Origin: Methanocella conradii HZ254
Lineage (GTDB): Archaea > Halobacteriota > Methanocellia > Methanocellales > Methanocellaceae
Direction: 5' to 3'
Length of the DNA stretch: 64,000 nucleotides
Assembly: GCF_000251105.1 (NCBI RefSeq)
Contig: NC_017034.1
Span: forward strand, 558,001-622,000
In this document: piece after piece, positions 52,547 through 62,618 of the stretch
How positions within the stretch are numbered: the first letter of the stretch is position 1
Layout: each line of letters starts with the position of its first letter
Made by a program: the position numbers and the translations under genes
The notes under the pieces: generated by a model
The model's input: the letters and a program-made list of their open reading frames with translations, nothing else
Databases searched by the model: none
What the model was told of the DNA's origin: nothing

Positions 52547-53845
52547 TTGTTCCAGAAGCAGGCCATGTTAAAGAAAAATGCGAGTTCAGAAAAGCCCGCT
52601 ATCATCGTAAAAAACGTCACCAAGGAGTTCATCATCCCCCACGAGCGGAAGACGACTCTCTTTGAGAACATCAAGGGCGTCTTCAGGCCCTCCATCTATG
52701 AGACTTTCACCGCGCTCAAGGATATCAGCTTTACCGTGGAAAAAGGCGAGTCCATCGGCATTATCGGGGACAACGGGAGCGGAAAGAGCACTTTACTCAA
52801 GATCATCTCTAGAATATTGAAGCCCACGAGAGGGAGCGTGGAAGTGAATGGCCGCATTACACCTTTTCTGGAGCTTGGCGTTGGATTTCAGCCCGACCTG
52901 ACGGCGAGGGAGAACATCGAGGTGTACAGCACCATCATGGGACTCTCCGAGAAGGAGATTGCAAAGAATATCGATAATGTGCTGGAGTTTGCAGGGCTGA
53001 CAAAGTTTCGGGATACGAAGCTTAAGAACTTTTCGAATGGGATGCAGGTGAGGCTTGCGTTCGCCACCGCCATTCAGAAAGAGCCGGACATTTTGCTGGT
53101 GGATGAAGTGCTAGCAGTTGGGGATATTGACTTCCAGCAGAAATGTCTCGACGTTTTTACGGAGTATAAGAAGAAGGGCGTCACAATGCTGTTTGTGTCA
53201 CATGATCTTGGGGCCGTGAGGCGGTTCTGCGATAAGACGATATTGATGAAGAATGGTGAAATGCTGGCTTACGGGAAGACTGGCGACGTCATTGATCGGT
53301 ACGTGTATGGTGTTGATAAATCGGAAGCGAAACCCAACATCCAAAAATGTGATATGCAACAAAGCGATGAAATGTCTAAGTCACAGGATATTAATCAAAA
53401 ATTGGAAAAAAAAGACAGATGGGGAAATCAAAAAGTCGTTATCACTGCAGTCCAGCTAATGGATAAATACGGTGGCGAGAACGATAAGTTCAATAGCGGA
53501 GACCCGATGAGGATCCGCATCTCGTTCAATGCAAAGGATCCAATCGATGATCCGGTATTTGGCATTGCTATTTATAACGATAGTAATATTTTATGTTACG
53601 GCACGAATACAGATATCCAAGGATTATCCCTCGGAACCATATGGGGAAATGGTATTATTGATATCGCCATCCCGTCGCTCTCGCTGTTAACAGGAAAATT
53701 CCTGCTGACAGTAGCAGCCCACGCGAAAGACCACGTACCATATGATTGGCATGATAAAAAATACTCTTTCATCGTGGTTAGCACAAATAGAGTTAATGGA
53801 ATCTTAGATCTGAGGAGTGAATGGATATATGGGCAACAATCTTGA
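52547..53845 (+). CDS. Polysaccharide ABC exporter, ATPase with C-terminal glycan-binding-type domain (Wzt-type)
   Basis: A 432-residue ATPase. Walker A is GDNGSGKST (74-82), the signature FSNGMQVRLAFA and Walker B ILLVDEVLAVGD. After residue 285 a C-terminal beta-sandwich follows (TAVQLMDKYGGENDKFNSGDPMRIRISFNAKD ... FLLTVAAHAKDH), as in Wzt proteins that read the modified non-reducing end of the O-antigen before export. Start TTG at 52547, six bases after GAGGAGGT. This extra domain suggests that export depends on chain termination. Confidence 0.92.
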   Translation: MFQKQAMLKKNASSEKPAIIVKNVTKEFIIPHERKTTLFENIKGVFRPSIYETFTALKDISFTVEKGESIGIIGDNGSGKSTLLKIISRILKPTRGSVEVNGRITPFLELGVGFQPDLTARENIEVYSTIMGLSEKEIAKNIDNVLEFAGLTKFRDTKLKNFSNGMQVRLAFATAIQKEPDILLVDEVLAVGDIDFQQKCLDVFTEYKKKGVTMLFVSHDLGAVRRFCDKTILMKNGEMLAYGKTGDVIDRYVYGVDKSEAKPNIQKCDMQQSDEMSKSQDINQKLEKKDRWGNQKVVITAVQLMDKYGGENDKFNSGDPMRIRISFNAKDPIDDPVFGIAIYNDSNILCYGTNTDIQGLSLGTIWGNGIIDIAIPSLSLLTGKFLLTVAAHAKDHVPYDWHDKKYSFIVVSTNRVNGILDLRSEWIYGQQS

Positions 53846-55283
53846 AACCGAAGAGATAAATGTTGAAGAGATCATGAAAAAGATAAAAGAGAACGTGTAT
53901 AAGAAAATGGCGCTCGCCCAAAATACTTTAGAGCCTCGTGGGGCCGCTTGCATTGACTCTGTGCCCGAAAACGCCGATCTAGCATATATCCGAAATAACT
54001 GGTATATTCATAATAATGATTACAAGATATCATCCCATAGAAAATTTGTGGGGCCCGTGCTTATCAAAGGCAGAGAACTGGTACTTGGGGAAATCAAGAG
54101 GTATATGGATCCAATCATTTCTAGGCAAAACGATTTCAATTCCCATGTGGCCAACGCAATTGTCGATCTCAATAAAGAGCGCATAAACCTGGCTCGCCAG
54201 ACGATGGACAATATAGCCGTTATCATAGATTCTCGGACGGATGAGATTAAGAATGAGATAAAATCTCAGATAAAGGCTGACATACAGGCTATAAACGAGC
54301 AAACGCTGGCGAGTATCAAAGCCTTAAATGAACAGACAACTGCAAATATTAGTGCAGCAAATGAAAAAATGATGACGAGCATCGAAGCGCTGAAGTTCGA
54401 GACCGAGTCTTTGATAGAGGATCGCATTGGAAAATTAAAGGTAGAAGTTTCCAACGATGCGAATATAAAGGTAAAGGAGGTGCTGTCCGACATAAATAAG
54501 GATATCGAAAATAAGGCATGGCTTGCCGGATTATTGGAACGAAGGATAAATGATCGGCTCGAAGTCTCTAGTACAGCAGGGAAAGGAGAATCGATTAAAG
54601 ACATAAACTATTTTGTCTTCGAGGAGCGGTTTAGAGGCTCGTCGAATGATATCAAACAAAAGCAAGCAATTTTCCTGCCTTATTATAAAGGCTGCAAGAA
54701 CGTCCTAGACATCGGCTGTGGCAGGGGCGAATTTTTAGAAATGATGCGAGAGAATGGAATCGTGGCCCGAGGTATCGATATCGACGACGACATGATCGAT
54801 TATTGCCAGTCGAAAGGGCTTGATGTCGAAAAGATTGATGCTATAGCATATTTGGAGCGGATTGAAGATAAAAGCCTGGATGGTATCTTCATTGACCAGG
54901 TTATAGAGCACCTTGAGCCTGAATATTTAATTAGGATGCTAAAGCTATGCTTTGATAAGCTTAAGTTCGGATACTATCTCTGCGCCGAAACCGTGAACCC
55001 CCTTTCTCTGACTTCATTTGCAAACTTTTACATCGATATGACGCATAAGCGCCCTGTTCACCCGGAAACGCTAAGGTTCTTATTTTCAATGGCGGGCTTC
55101 AGGGAATTGGAAGTGAAGTTTACCGCCCCTGTCGAAGACCGATTCAGGCTAAAAAAGATAGATATAGGCTCGGGGCTTAATGAAAATGAGCAAAAGGCAT
55201 TTACGATCTATAACCAGAATATTGACAGGCTGAATGATATGCTCTTTGGGTACCAGGATTACTCGGTTATCGGCAAGAAATGA
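53829..55283 (+). CDS. Coiled-coil methyltransferase
   Basis: A 484-residue protein. Residues 1-120 are a helical N-domain, 120-230 a coiled coil (EIKNEIKSQIKADIQAINEQ, with heptads of I/A/L and no Pro), and 270-420 a class I SAM methyltransferase (motif I NVLDIGCGRGEFLEMM at about 290, then GIDIDDDMIDYC and IDQVIEHLEPEYL). The 16-base overlap with the Wzt gene couples them. In E. coli O9a, WbdD combines a terminating methyltransferase with a coiled-coil ruler; the same design here suggests chain capping and length control. No kinase domain is seen. The ATG at 53829 is at better distance from GAGGAGT than the GTG at 53817. Confidence 0.85.
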   Translation: MGNNLETEEINVEEIMKKIKENVYKKMALAQNTLEPRGAACIDSVPENADLAYIRNNWYIHNNDYKISSHRKFVGPVLIKGRELVLGEIKRYMDPIISRQNDFNSHVANAIVDLNKERINLARQTMDNIAVIIDSRTDEIKNEIKSQIKADIQAINEQTLASIKALNEQTTANISAANEKMMTSIEALKFETESLIEDRIGKLKVEVSNDANIKVKEVLSDINKDIENKAWLAGLLERRINDRLEVSSTAGKGESIKDINYFVFEERFRGSSNDIKQKQAIFLPYYKGCKNVLDIGCGRGEFLEMMRENGIVARGIDIDDDMIDYCQSKGLDVEKIDAIAYLERIEDKSLDGIFIDQVIEHLEPEYLIRMLKLCFDKLKFGYYLCAETVNPLSLTSFANFYIDMTHKRPVHPETLRFLFSMAGFRELEVKFTAPVEDRFRLKKIDIGSGLNENEQKAFTIYNQNIDRLNDMLFGYQDYSVIGKK

Positions 55284-55295
55284 CCTGCGGAGGAA

Positions 55296-58268
55296 TTGGC
55301 GATAAAAATACTCATTTGTCATGAAAGATTCCTGTTTCGCTATGGCGTCGACCGGGTATTGATCATACTAGGAAAAGGACTAAAGGAAAAGGGCCATACT
55401 ATATATTTCATGGGTAACCGATTTGACCGTGAGATACTACGCCCCATAGCATCTCGGATCATAGAAGTTCCTGCTGGCAACGATTTCTTAGCTCAGAACG
55501 AGTTTACGCTAGAATGGTTGAAAAATAATTGGCAAAAAATTTTTAGCTCAGATGACCGACCCGATATTGTGGTGGTTGGCGGGTGGCCATTCCTTAAAGC
55601 TATACCATTTTTCCGCGAGAAGGGTTGTAGAGTGGTCTTTTCCGATCATGGCATTGTTCCACTATCAGGATACTCAGGTAGCCAGCTTATTGCGCTCAAT
55701 AAGCTAAAAATGCTCAAAAAGCAATATCTGGGTGATTCTACAGCCATCGTAGGGGTTAGCGATTTCATAGTTAGGTCTCAGAGTCTTCCGTATGGAACTG
55801 GAAAAGGCGCGCTAATATGCCATATATTGAATGGTGTGGACCATTTAGATATGGGCTTGTGGAAAGCTGAAAGTCTGCATATGAATAGACAGACCGAGCA
55901 GGCGCTCAATAAAGTTAATGCACTAAAAGCGGAAGGAAAAAAAGTGATCCTTCTATTGGGCAGATGGGAAATCAATTGCTATAAGAACGTAGAAGCCGCT
56001 TTTGATATCATGCCAAAGATTTTGAAGGTCATACCAGAATGTGTCATGGTGGTATTGGCAAATCCGGAAGACGTTACTCTGCCCAATGGCATGCAAGAAT
56101 GTATCATACCAATCGGATTCCCCGACGATAGCGGGCTAAAAAAGATCATGACACAGGTCGACCTCGGGCTCTCAGTTTCCCGGTGGGAAGGTTTTAACCT
56201 ACCTCTAGGAGAGATGCAGTGGCTTAACCAGCCTGTTCTTGCATTTAATATTGGTGCCCACCCGGAGGTCATCGTGCATCCTTGGTACTTATGTGAGAAT
56301 AACGACGAGATGGCTGAAAAGGCGATCAAGATACTCAGTGGCGACGGTCTCGATGAGGATGCTAATAAGCGGTCGCTGGAGAAGTTCCACTCGTATTTTA
56401 CGTGGAGCCGGGCTATCAAAGAATATAGCGACCTTTTTGAAAAGCTGCTAAATGATAATGTCGATCATCATGTGGTAAAACCATTACGACTTATCATCGA
56501 CGTGACCAACGCTTCGAAAGACCCTGCTAATTCCGGTGTGATCCGCGTCACACGCCGCTTGAGCAGGGAATTGCAACGCTACATAGATCCGATTTTCGTT
56601 ATCTGGGATGAGGCCATCCAAGGCTATGTATTGCCCACAAGGTGCGAATACGAACAGCTGGGACAATTCAACGGGCCAATCATCACAGATGAGCGTCGTA
56701 TATCCCATGACGGATACAGGATAACCTTACAAGACTATTTACCTATAACAAGCAACGACCCGGCATGGCTGTTGTTCACTGAAACAGTTGATGAGACGCA
56801 TGCTCGTATTGTCCGCCGGTACGCTAGGCAAAATGGCATTCACTTGGCCGCGATTTTTTATGATGCCATACCTATTATAAACCCCGAGATGTGCAAGGAC
56901 ATGATGATTAAGAATAATCATGCTAATTATATGAAAGGGCTGGCGGAATGTGATGTAGTCATCCCCATATCGAAGTTCTCAGCTGAATGCCTCGAGCGTT
57001 ACTGGCATAATAACCATATTACTGGCACTAAAGTATATCCAAATATACTTCCAGGTGAATTCGGTGGCTATCCTAGGATAAATGAGCCTCAAAAGCCTGA
57101 AAAGATAGATATTCTGTGCGTATCGACGCTAGAGCCACGGAAAAATCACCGTAAGCTCCTGGAAGCTTGCCTGCTCATGGAAAAGGAGCATCCAGAGTTA
57201 GATTGGAGCTTAACACTGGTTGGTAACCGCTCTGCAGGGTCGCAGGATATTGCTGATTATGTCGAATCTATATCATCTAGACACAACCGCATTAAATGGT
57301 TGGGCGTTGTCGATGATAATACATTACATAGATTATATATGAAGGCTGCCTTTACCGTATATCCGTCAATAATTGAGGGGTTCGGCATGCCTATATTAGA
57401 AAGCATATGGCATGGAAAACCGTGCATCTGCTCTAGCGACGGCGTGATGGCAGAACTAGCCTCCGAAGGCGGTTGCCTCACGACGAATGTCCATGATGAA
57501 AAGGCATTGGCCAATGCGATATATAGGCTGGCGACAGATAGGGGATTATTAGCCAGATTATCTAAGCAGGCGATCGAACGAAAGATACGCTCATGGAATG
57601 ATTATACGCTCGAATTTTTATCGATTCTTAGTCGGGAAAGCACCGTACAATCTCAACCAAGCGAAAATGACTTAGAAAAAATCCCATATCCAGACTATAA
57701 GTGCGATAGATTATGGATGGACCATCCAGAGCGCTTAGCCTTAGCATCTATCTTGTCGATACTAACGCCATTATGCTGCATAGAGGTTGGACCGTATAAT
57801 GATGAAAGCCTTTTGCTCATCTCACAGCATTCTAAAATTGTATTTTCGATAAATAACGGCCCCGAGGTCCCCGATAACTTAAAATACCCGAAGAACGTGA
57901 CATTCGTGAGCGGACCACCATCTTATGCACTATCTATATTACTAACAGAATTAGATCATTTTGGAATTGGCGTAGACCTTATATTAATCAATGGATGCCG
58001 GTGTGGGGAAGAGGTCAAGGCCAACTTAAACAGCGTACTCACATTCGTCCCGAAAAAGCCCCTGATAGTGCTAGTGAATGATAGCTATAACATGGATGTG
58101 AGGAAAGAGCTGATTAATATGAATTGGAATGGTTCACCATATGTGTACCTCGTCGATCTTGACTTTATACCAACCTTTGATAGACGGATACATGGAGGCC
58201 TGGCTCTAGTATATCTAAAGCCAAATATCCGAAAAGGACCTTTAATGAGGAATATATACGAGTGCTAA
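55296..58268 (+). CDS. Large multidomain protein: two GT4 domains plus C-terminal SAM-type domain
   Basis: A 990-residue fusion. Residues 1-390 form one GT4 (GGWPFLKAIPF, SVSRWEGFNLPLGEMQWLNQPVLAF). Residues 395-790 form another (LIIDVTNASKDPANSGVIRVTRRL, then CVSTLEPRKNHRKLLEAC, SIIEGFGMPILESIWHGKP). Residues 800-990 look like a degenerate class I methyltransferase or Rossmann domain (CCIEVGPYNDESLLLISQH, GVDLILINGCRCGEEVK). Start TTG at 55296 lies very close to GGAGG, so the true start is uncertain. Such fusions are known in bacterial O-antigen assembly; here it probably adds two sugars in sequence. Confidence 0.8.
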   Translation: MAIKILICHERFLFRYGVDRVLIILGKGLKEKGHTIYFMGNRFDREILRPIASRIIEVPAGNDFLAQNEFTLEWLKNNWQKIFSSDDRPDIVVVGGWPFLKAIPFFREKGCRVVFSDHGIVPLSGYSGSQLIALNKLKMLKKQYLGDSTAIVGVSDFIVRSQSLPYGTGKGALICHILNGVDHLDMGLWKAESLHMNRQTEQALNKVNALKAEGKKVILLLGRWEINCYKNVEAAFDIMPKILKVIPECVMVVLANPEDVTLPNGMQECIIPIGFPDDSGLKKIMTQVDLGLSVSRWEGFNLPLGEMQWLNQPVLAFNIGAHPEVIVHPWYLCENNDEMAEKAIKILSGDGLDEDANKRSLEKFHSYFTWSRAIKEYSDLFEKLLNDNVDHHVVKPLRLIIDVTNASKDPANSGVIRVTRRLSRELQRYIDPIFVIWDEAIQGYVLPTRCEYEQLGQFNGPIITDERRISHDGYRITLQDYLPITSNDPAWLLFTETVDETHARIVRRYARQNGIHLAAIFYDAIPIINPEMCKDMMIKNNHANYMKGLAECDVVIPISKFSAECLERYWHNNHITGTKVYPNILPGEFGGYPRINEPQKPEKIDILCVSTLEPRKNHRKLLEACLLMEKEHPELDWSLTLVGNRSAGSQDIADYVESISSRHNRIKWLGVVDDNTLHRLYMKAAFTVYPSIIEGFGMPILESIWHGKPCICSSDGVMAELASEGGCLTTNVHDEKALANAIYRLATDRGLLARLSKQAIERKIRSWNDYTLEFLSILSRESTVQSQPSENDLEKIPYPDYKCDRLWMDHPERLALASILSILTPLCCIEVGPYNDESLLLISQHSKIVFSINNGPEVPDNLKYPKNVTFVSGPPSYALSILLTELDHFGIGVDLILINGCRCGEEVKANLNSVLTFVPKKPLIVLVNDSYNMDVRKELINMNWNGSPYVYLVDLDFIPTFDRRIHGGLALVYLKPNIRKGPLMRNIYEC

Positions 58269-58287
58269 ATAATCAGGGTTAATGAGT

Positions 58288-59973
58288 ATGGGAAAAAAAA
58301 TCATCATTTGTAGTAATGTATACCCCCCAAACTTTATAGGCGGGGCAGAACTCATTGCACACCAGCAAGCGAAAATGCTGGCTAAACTTGGAAATGAGGT
58401 CATAGTCTTTGCGGGTGATCAACATGCTCCCGGAGAAAGGCATGCATTAAGAATAGAAATGTATGAGGGCCTGACAGTATACAGGATAAAGTTGACTCCG
58501 GAGGATTATGCTTCAAATTGTATAAATTTTACACATCGAGCCGTAGAAGACCGCTTTTGCGAATTACTAGATAGCCTTTCGCCCGACATTGTACATTTTC
58601 ATAACCTTATCGGCCTGTCTGTGGGCTTGATCAGTTTGGCCAAAATGAATGGTGCGAGGACTGTCGTTACACTTCATGACCACTGGGGATTTTGTTTTAA
58701 AAACACAATTATCCGACGTGATAGCGAGATTTGTACAAGCTTTACGGAATGCAAGGAGTGCATGCCATATATTCAAGATGAAATGGGAAAAAACCTTCCG
58801 ATATTGATGCGAAGCGACTACATTGCCATGCAAATGCGTTACGTTGACGCCTTCATCTCGCCAAGCCAGTATCTCGCCAACGCGTATATCAAAGCCGGCT
58901 TTCCACGGGAGAAATTCCATATCATATGGTATGGCATTGATATCGAGCGGTTCTCCGGTATACAAAAGATACCGAATAATGGATTTATGCGGTTTACATT
59001 CATAGGATATATAGGCAAGCATAAGGGTGTCCATATATTATTGAATGCTCTTAAGCACATCAACGCGAAGGGTCAGATAATCGTAAACATCGTAGGCGAG
59101 GGCGACCTCCTTAGTGAGTTTAAGCAGATGGTAAAGTCCGCTGGCCTAGATGGCATCGTTAGGTTCTGGGGTAAGATCAACGATGTTGAGAGAGTCTTAC
59201 GTGAGACGGATGTCTTGATCCTACCTTCTATATGGCCTGAAAACCAGCCAGTCACAATCACGGAGGCTATGGCATCAAGGACAGCGGTGATAGCTTCACG
59301 CATCGGTGGTATCCCTGAGCTCGTTGACGAGAGAAAGACCGGTTATATGTTTGAGCCTGGTAATTCGAGAGAGTTAGCAGCTAAAATGTCTGAATTCATA
59401 TTGCACCCTGATCTTGTTAAGACATTCGGCGATAACGCTTATAAAAAGATTGAGAGCAATACGCTTGAAAGACAAGTGAAAGAAATTTTACGGGTTTATG
59501 AAGGAATATCGCCCGATATGCAGAAAATGCTTCCTAAGGATATACTGATCGCTTGTACAGGTAGTGAGATGAACTCTTGCTGTACCATGGCAATGCTTAG
59601 CTTTCATAACAATAGGCGAGAGAGCAAATATTATTTTATTATGAGCGATTGGCTCCGAGACGGACAATTTAAATATGTAAAATTGCTATGGGTCGTTAGT
59701 AAAGACGCAAATAGAAAGACGATTATAGCAAGCCTTAAGGATGGTATTCCATTGCTTGTTCCCTGTGCCAACAGCGAACTCAAAGCCTTATGTAAGAGCA
59801 TGAACTGTGGATTATACTATTGTGATGCTCTGGAAGCAGAAGCTTGCCTCGAATACATAGTTGATCACGAAAAAGAACGCGTGGCGCTCGGGAAAATGGG
59901 ATCGAAAGCTTACTATAAATATGGTGAGAGCCTGTTAATGTTGAACACTCCGTTGGTAAAAACGAAAAGTTAA
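58288..59973 (+). CDS. Glycosyltransferase family 4 with extra C-terminal domain
   Basis: A 561-residue protein. Residues 1-395 are a full GT4: CSNVYPPNFIGGAELIAHQQAKMLAKLGNEV at the N-terminus, GRHK-type turn in YIGKHKGVHILLNALKHI, and catalytic LPSIWPENQPVTITEAMASRTAVIASRIGG. The remaining 165 residues look like an incomplete second GT-B C-lobe (DGIPLLVPCANSELKALCKS ... EACLEYIVDHEKERVALGKMG) and may bind rather than catalyse. The ATG at 58288 has AGGGTT eight bases upstream. Confidence 0.82.
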   Translation: MGKKIIICSNVYPPNFIGGAELIAHQQAKMLAKLGNEVIVFAGDQHAPGERHALRIEMYEGLTVYRIKLTPEDYASNCINFTHRAVEDRFCELLDSLSPDIVHFHNLIGLSVGLISLAKMNGARTVVTLHDHWGFCFKNTIIRRDSEICTSFTECKECMPYIQDEMGKNLPILMRSDYIAMQMRYVDAFISPSQYLANAYIKAGFPREKFHIIWYGIDIERFSGIQKIPNNGFMRFTFIGYIGKHKGVHILLNALKHINAKGQIIVNIVGEGDLLSEFKQMVKSAGLDGIVRFWGKINDVERVLRETDVLILPSIWPENQPVTITEAMASRTAVIASRIGGIPELVDERKTGYMFEPGNSRELAAKMSEFILHPDLVKTFGDNAYKKIESNTLERQVKEILRVYEGISPDMQKMLPKDILIACTGSEMNSCCTMAMLSFHNNRRESKYYFIMSDWLRDGQFKYVKLLWVVSKDANRKTIIASLKDGIPLLVPCANSELKALCKSMNCGLYYCDALEAEACLEYIVDHEKERVALGKMGSKAYYKYGESLLMLNTPLVKTKS

Positions 59974-60018
59974 AAATTCGACCTATATAAGAGAATATGT
60001 TTATGACTAGGTGATTAT

Positions 60019-60948
60019 GTGATAAAAAAGATCTTGGTAACTGGAAGCAATGGCACGATAGGGACACGACTCTGCGAAAAGTTACTATCGTGTGGATATG
60101 AAGTTTGTGGTGCTGACATAAAGCCTAACAAATGGAACCGGGAGATTGATAATCTTACGACGATTGTCGATTTGAGAAGGAAGGAAGACATCGCAAAATT
60201 GCCAAAGGACATCGACCTAGTAATACACTTGGCTGCAAACGCGAGAGTATATGACCTTGTCCTCGATCCATCCTTAGCTAGAGATAACATCGATATGATT
60301 TTCAACGTCTTGGAATATTGCCGTATTAACAAGATTAAAAAATTCATTTTCTCATCGAGTCGAGAGGTATATGGTAATTCAGACAAGATCATCTATAAAG
60401 AGGATGATGCATCCTTCGACCGAAGCGAGAGCCCATATAGTGCTTCTAAGATCGCCGGCGAAGCGCTGGTGCGCTCATATCATCGTTGCTTTGATATCGA
60501 TTTTATTATACTAAGATTTTCTAATGTTTATGGAATGTACGATGATAGCAATCGTGTCATACCATTATTCATCAAGCTGACCAAAGAGAAGAAGGATCTC
60601 GAAGTATATGGCGCAGATAAGCTACTTGATTTCACATATATCGATGATACGGTGAACGGCGTGATCAGCTGCATCGAAAAATTCGACCAAACAAAGAACG
60701 ACGTATATAACATCGCCTCGAATACGGGTATTAAAATCATAGACGTAGCGAAAATAATTCAGAATGTTATGGGTAGCGATAACATGATCTTTGTGAAAGA
60801 AAATAGGACTGGCGAGGTAGTGAAGTTCGTTGCCGATATTTCTAAAGCCAACAAAAAGTTAGGGTATAGGCCGACTGTGAACATCAAGGATGGCATCCAG
60901 GCATCCGTTCGATGGTACTTGAATTTCTACAGTTCGGAACAGACTTGA
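60019..60948 (+). CDS. NAD-dependent nucleotide-sugar epimerase/dehydratase (extended SDR)
   Basis: A 309-residue extended SDR protein. The Rossmann motif is VTGSNGTIGTRL (8-19), with SSSREVYGN (catalytic Ser about 113) and Y140-SAS-K144. Family members are UDP-glucose/GlcNAc 4-epimerases and similar. It likely supplies a sugar donor for the cluster and is its last gene. Start GTG at 60019, preceded by AGGTGATT. Codon choice is clearly AT-richer than in the flanking core genes. Confidence 0.87.
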   Translation: MIKKILVTGSNGTIGTRLCEKLLSCGYEVCGADIKPNKWNREIDNLTTIVDLRRKEDIAKLPKDIDLVIHLAANARVYDLVLDPSLARDNIDMIFNVLEYCRINKIKKFIFSSSREVYGNSDKIIYKEDDASFDRSESPYSASKIAGEALVRSYHRCFDIDFIILRFSNVYGMYDDSNRVIPLFIKLTKEKKDLEVYGADKLLDFTYIDDTVNGVISCIEKFDQTKNDVYNIASNTGIKIIDVAKIIQNVMGSDNMIFVKENRTGEVVKFVADISKANKKLGYRPTVNIKDGIQASVRWYLNFYSSEQT

Positions 60949-61211
60949 AGTCCTTTTATTAGCATGGAGATCAATGGTATTAATTGATTCTACCGTTGTC
61001 TTTCCTCTATTTTCTCAAACAAAAATTTTTGCTGATGGCCTGATCAAAGGTGTATAGCATAAAGGATAAGATGACAAGGTTTACTGCGAAGAATAAATAA
61101 TTATTTGGATAAGGCCTAACCATGGAACGTGGACTGAATTGTATAGAAGCATCATAGATGCAGGCCAGGGCAGCGTTAATATTTTGTTGTAATTTATATT
61201 ATTAGCCCTGT
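60949..61211. other. Intergenic region, no gene seen
   Basis: About 260 AT-rich bases between the epimerase and the transposase remnant, with short A/T runs and no supported ORF. Confidence 0.5.
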
Positions 61212-62215
61212 ATCAATTGGATTTTCTTCCAGGTATAAGCTTGTACTTTGTTTTCCATTTTTCATCGCGGTCCATGAGCAAGGTACCGGCGAGCTAGTAT
61301 GTGTCGTTGGGGAAGGCTCTAGACACTTTGCCTCGTTGTTTAAGCTTATGATTCGTGTTCTCGAGGAGGTTGGTGGTCCTGATCTTACTCTAATGGTGTT
61401 TTGGAAAGGCCATGTAGTTGAACAGGTCCCTTGTAATGCTGGTCTATCATCCTCGCTGCCTCGGAAAGCCCATCCCTAGTAGTTGTTTTGATAAGGTCAT
61501 CATTGCATTGGGGTCTTCCCTGCAACCCCTAGTCCGTTCTGCTATCTCTTTCCGCCTCTTTTGGGTATCTTTTTCAGCACGTTCCTCACGAAGTGCACCT
61601 GGCAGTACTGCCATGAACAACCGGGGAAGCAGTTCTCTACGGCCTTCTTTATGCCCCGGTGGCCGTCGCTAATAGCCAAGAGGACGCCTTACAGGCCTCA
61701 TCTTTTCAAATCCTCGAACAGCATTGTCCAGAACTCCTCGCTTTCTGATTCGCAGGCCCTGGCCCTGAGCACCCGCCTGTACCCGTCCATGCCAACGCCG
61801 ACCGCGATCAACAACGCCTTGCTAACATACTTGGCCCCACCAGGACGTGGAAATACACTGCGTAAACGTACATACACGGTCCTGCCCAACGGCATACTGA
61901 GGAATTCGCCTACCTGCCCGTCCAGCTCCTTGCTAGTCTTCGACACGCTCGCAGAGAACCCATCAATACCCAGTTGAGAACGTCTTCTATCTCCTGGTAC
62001 TGATTCCTTATAGGCAGGATTCTCCAACAAGGCCTAGCACCGCTTTCTCGACCCGCGAATAAACTCGAACACCACTGTTTTAAAATCCTCCTCCCGGAAC
62101 TGGGGCTTCTTCCCTACTCCCCATACAAAGCGGTCAACCCCCGCTGCTTATAGCCATTACGATGCAACCTACGACCGTCACTCCTCTCATAAGCAGCCCA
62201 TCCGGCTTGAGCCCC
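61212..62215 (-). pseudogene. IS256 (Mutator-type) transposase remnant
   Basis: Conceptual translation on the minus strand in several frames gives consecutive IS256 blocks: RLHRNGYKQR near 62170-62130; DGFSASVSKTSKELDGQVGE and ALLIAVGVGMDGYRRVL in 62030-61698; AISDGHRGIKKAVENCFPG and WQYCQVHFVRNVLKK near 61690-61570; and TTNLLENTNHKLKQRGKVSRAF with LLMDRDEKW near 61390-61255. Several frameshifts and stops separate the blocks. It is inactive and marks old insertion next to the polysaccharide locus. Terminal repeats were not located. Confidence 0.85.
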
Positions 62216-62618
62216 CCTCCGCCTCCACCTACATGATAGAATTGTAGACCCAGGCAAAAACATTCTTAATGCCGTCATCATCCTGCCCAAAATACTTAAT
62301 GAACAAAAGCAGGATATCCATTAACTATGTATTCATATCTTTGCCAACCCCTAATACAATATATGAATACATGGCAATAATATAATTAGAGCAAATAATT
62401 AACACTACCTTAATAGCATCTTACGGTAGAAAAATTCCGACATGCAGCCTGCATGGAAAACAAGTAAAAATAAAAAGGCATTCAAGCGCTCCGAAACAAT
62501 TTTACAACACCCTAATTATTAGTATAAACGATATCTACATTAAGTATTCCATATTTGCCGTTGAAGGCAACTTTAAAAATGTATTAAAAAAAGAAAAAGG
62601 AAGGGAATAGCTCCCTGT
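62216..62618. other. Intergenic AT-rich region, no gene seen
   Basis: About 400 bases between the IS256 remnant and the surface-protein gene. No supported ORF or RNA. It may include the other end of the insertion element. Confidence 0.5.

Noticed and set aside
61418..61977. Plus-strand ORFs of 84 and 138 codons
   Set aside because: They are antisense shadows of the IS256 transposase remnant on the minus strand.
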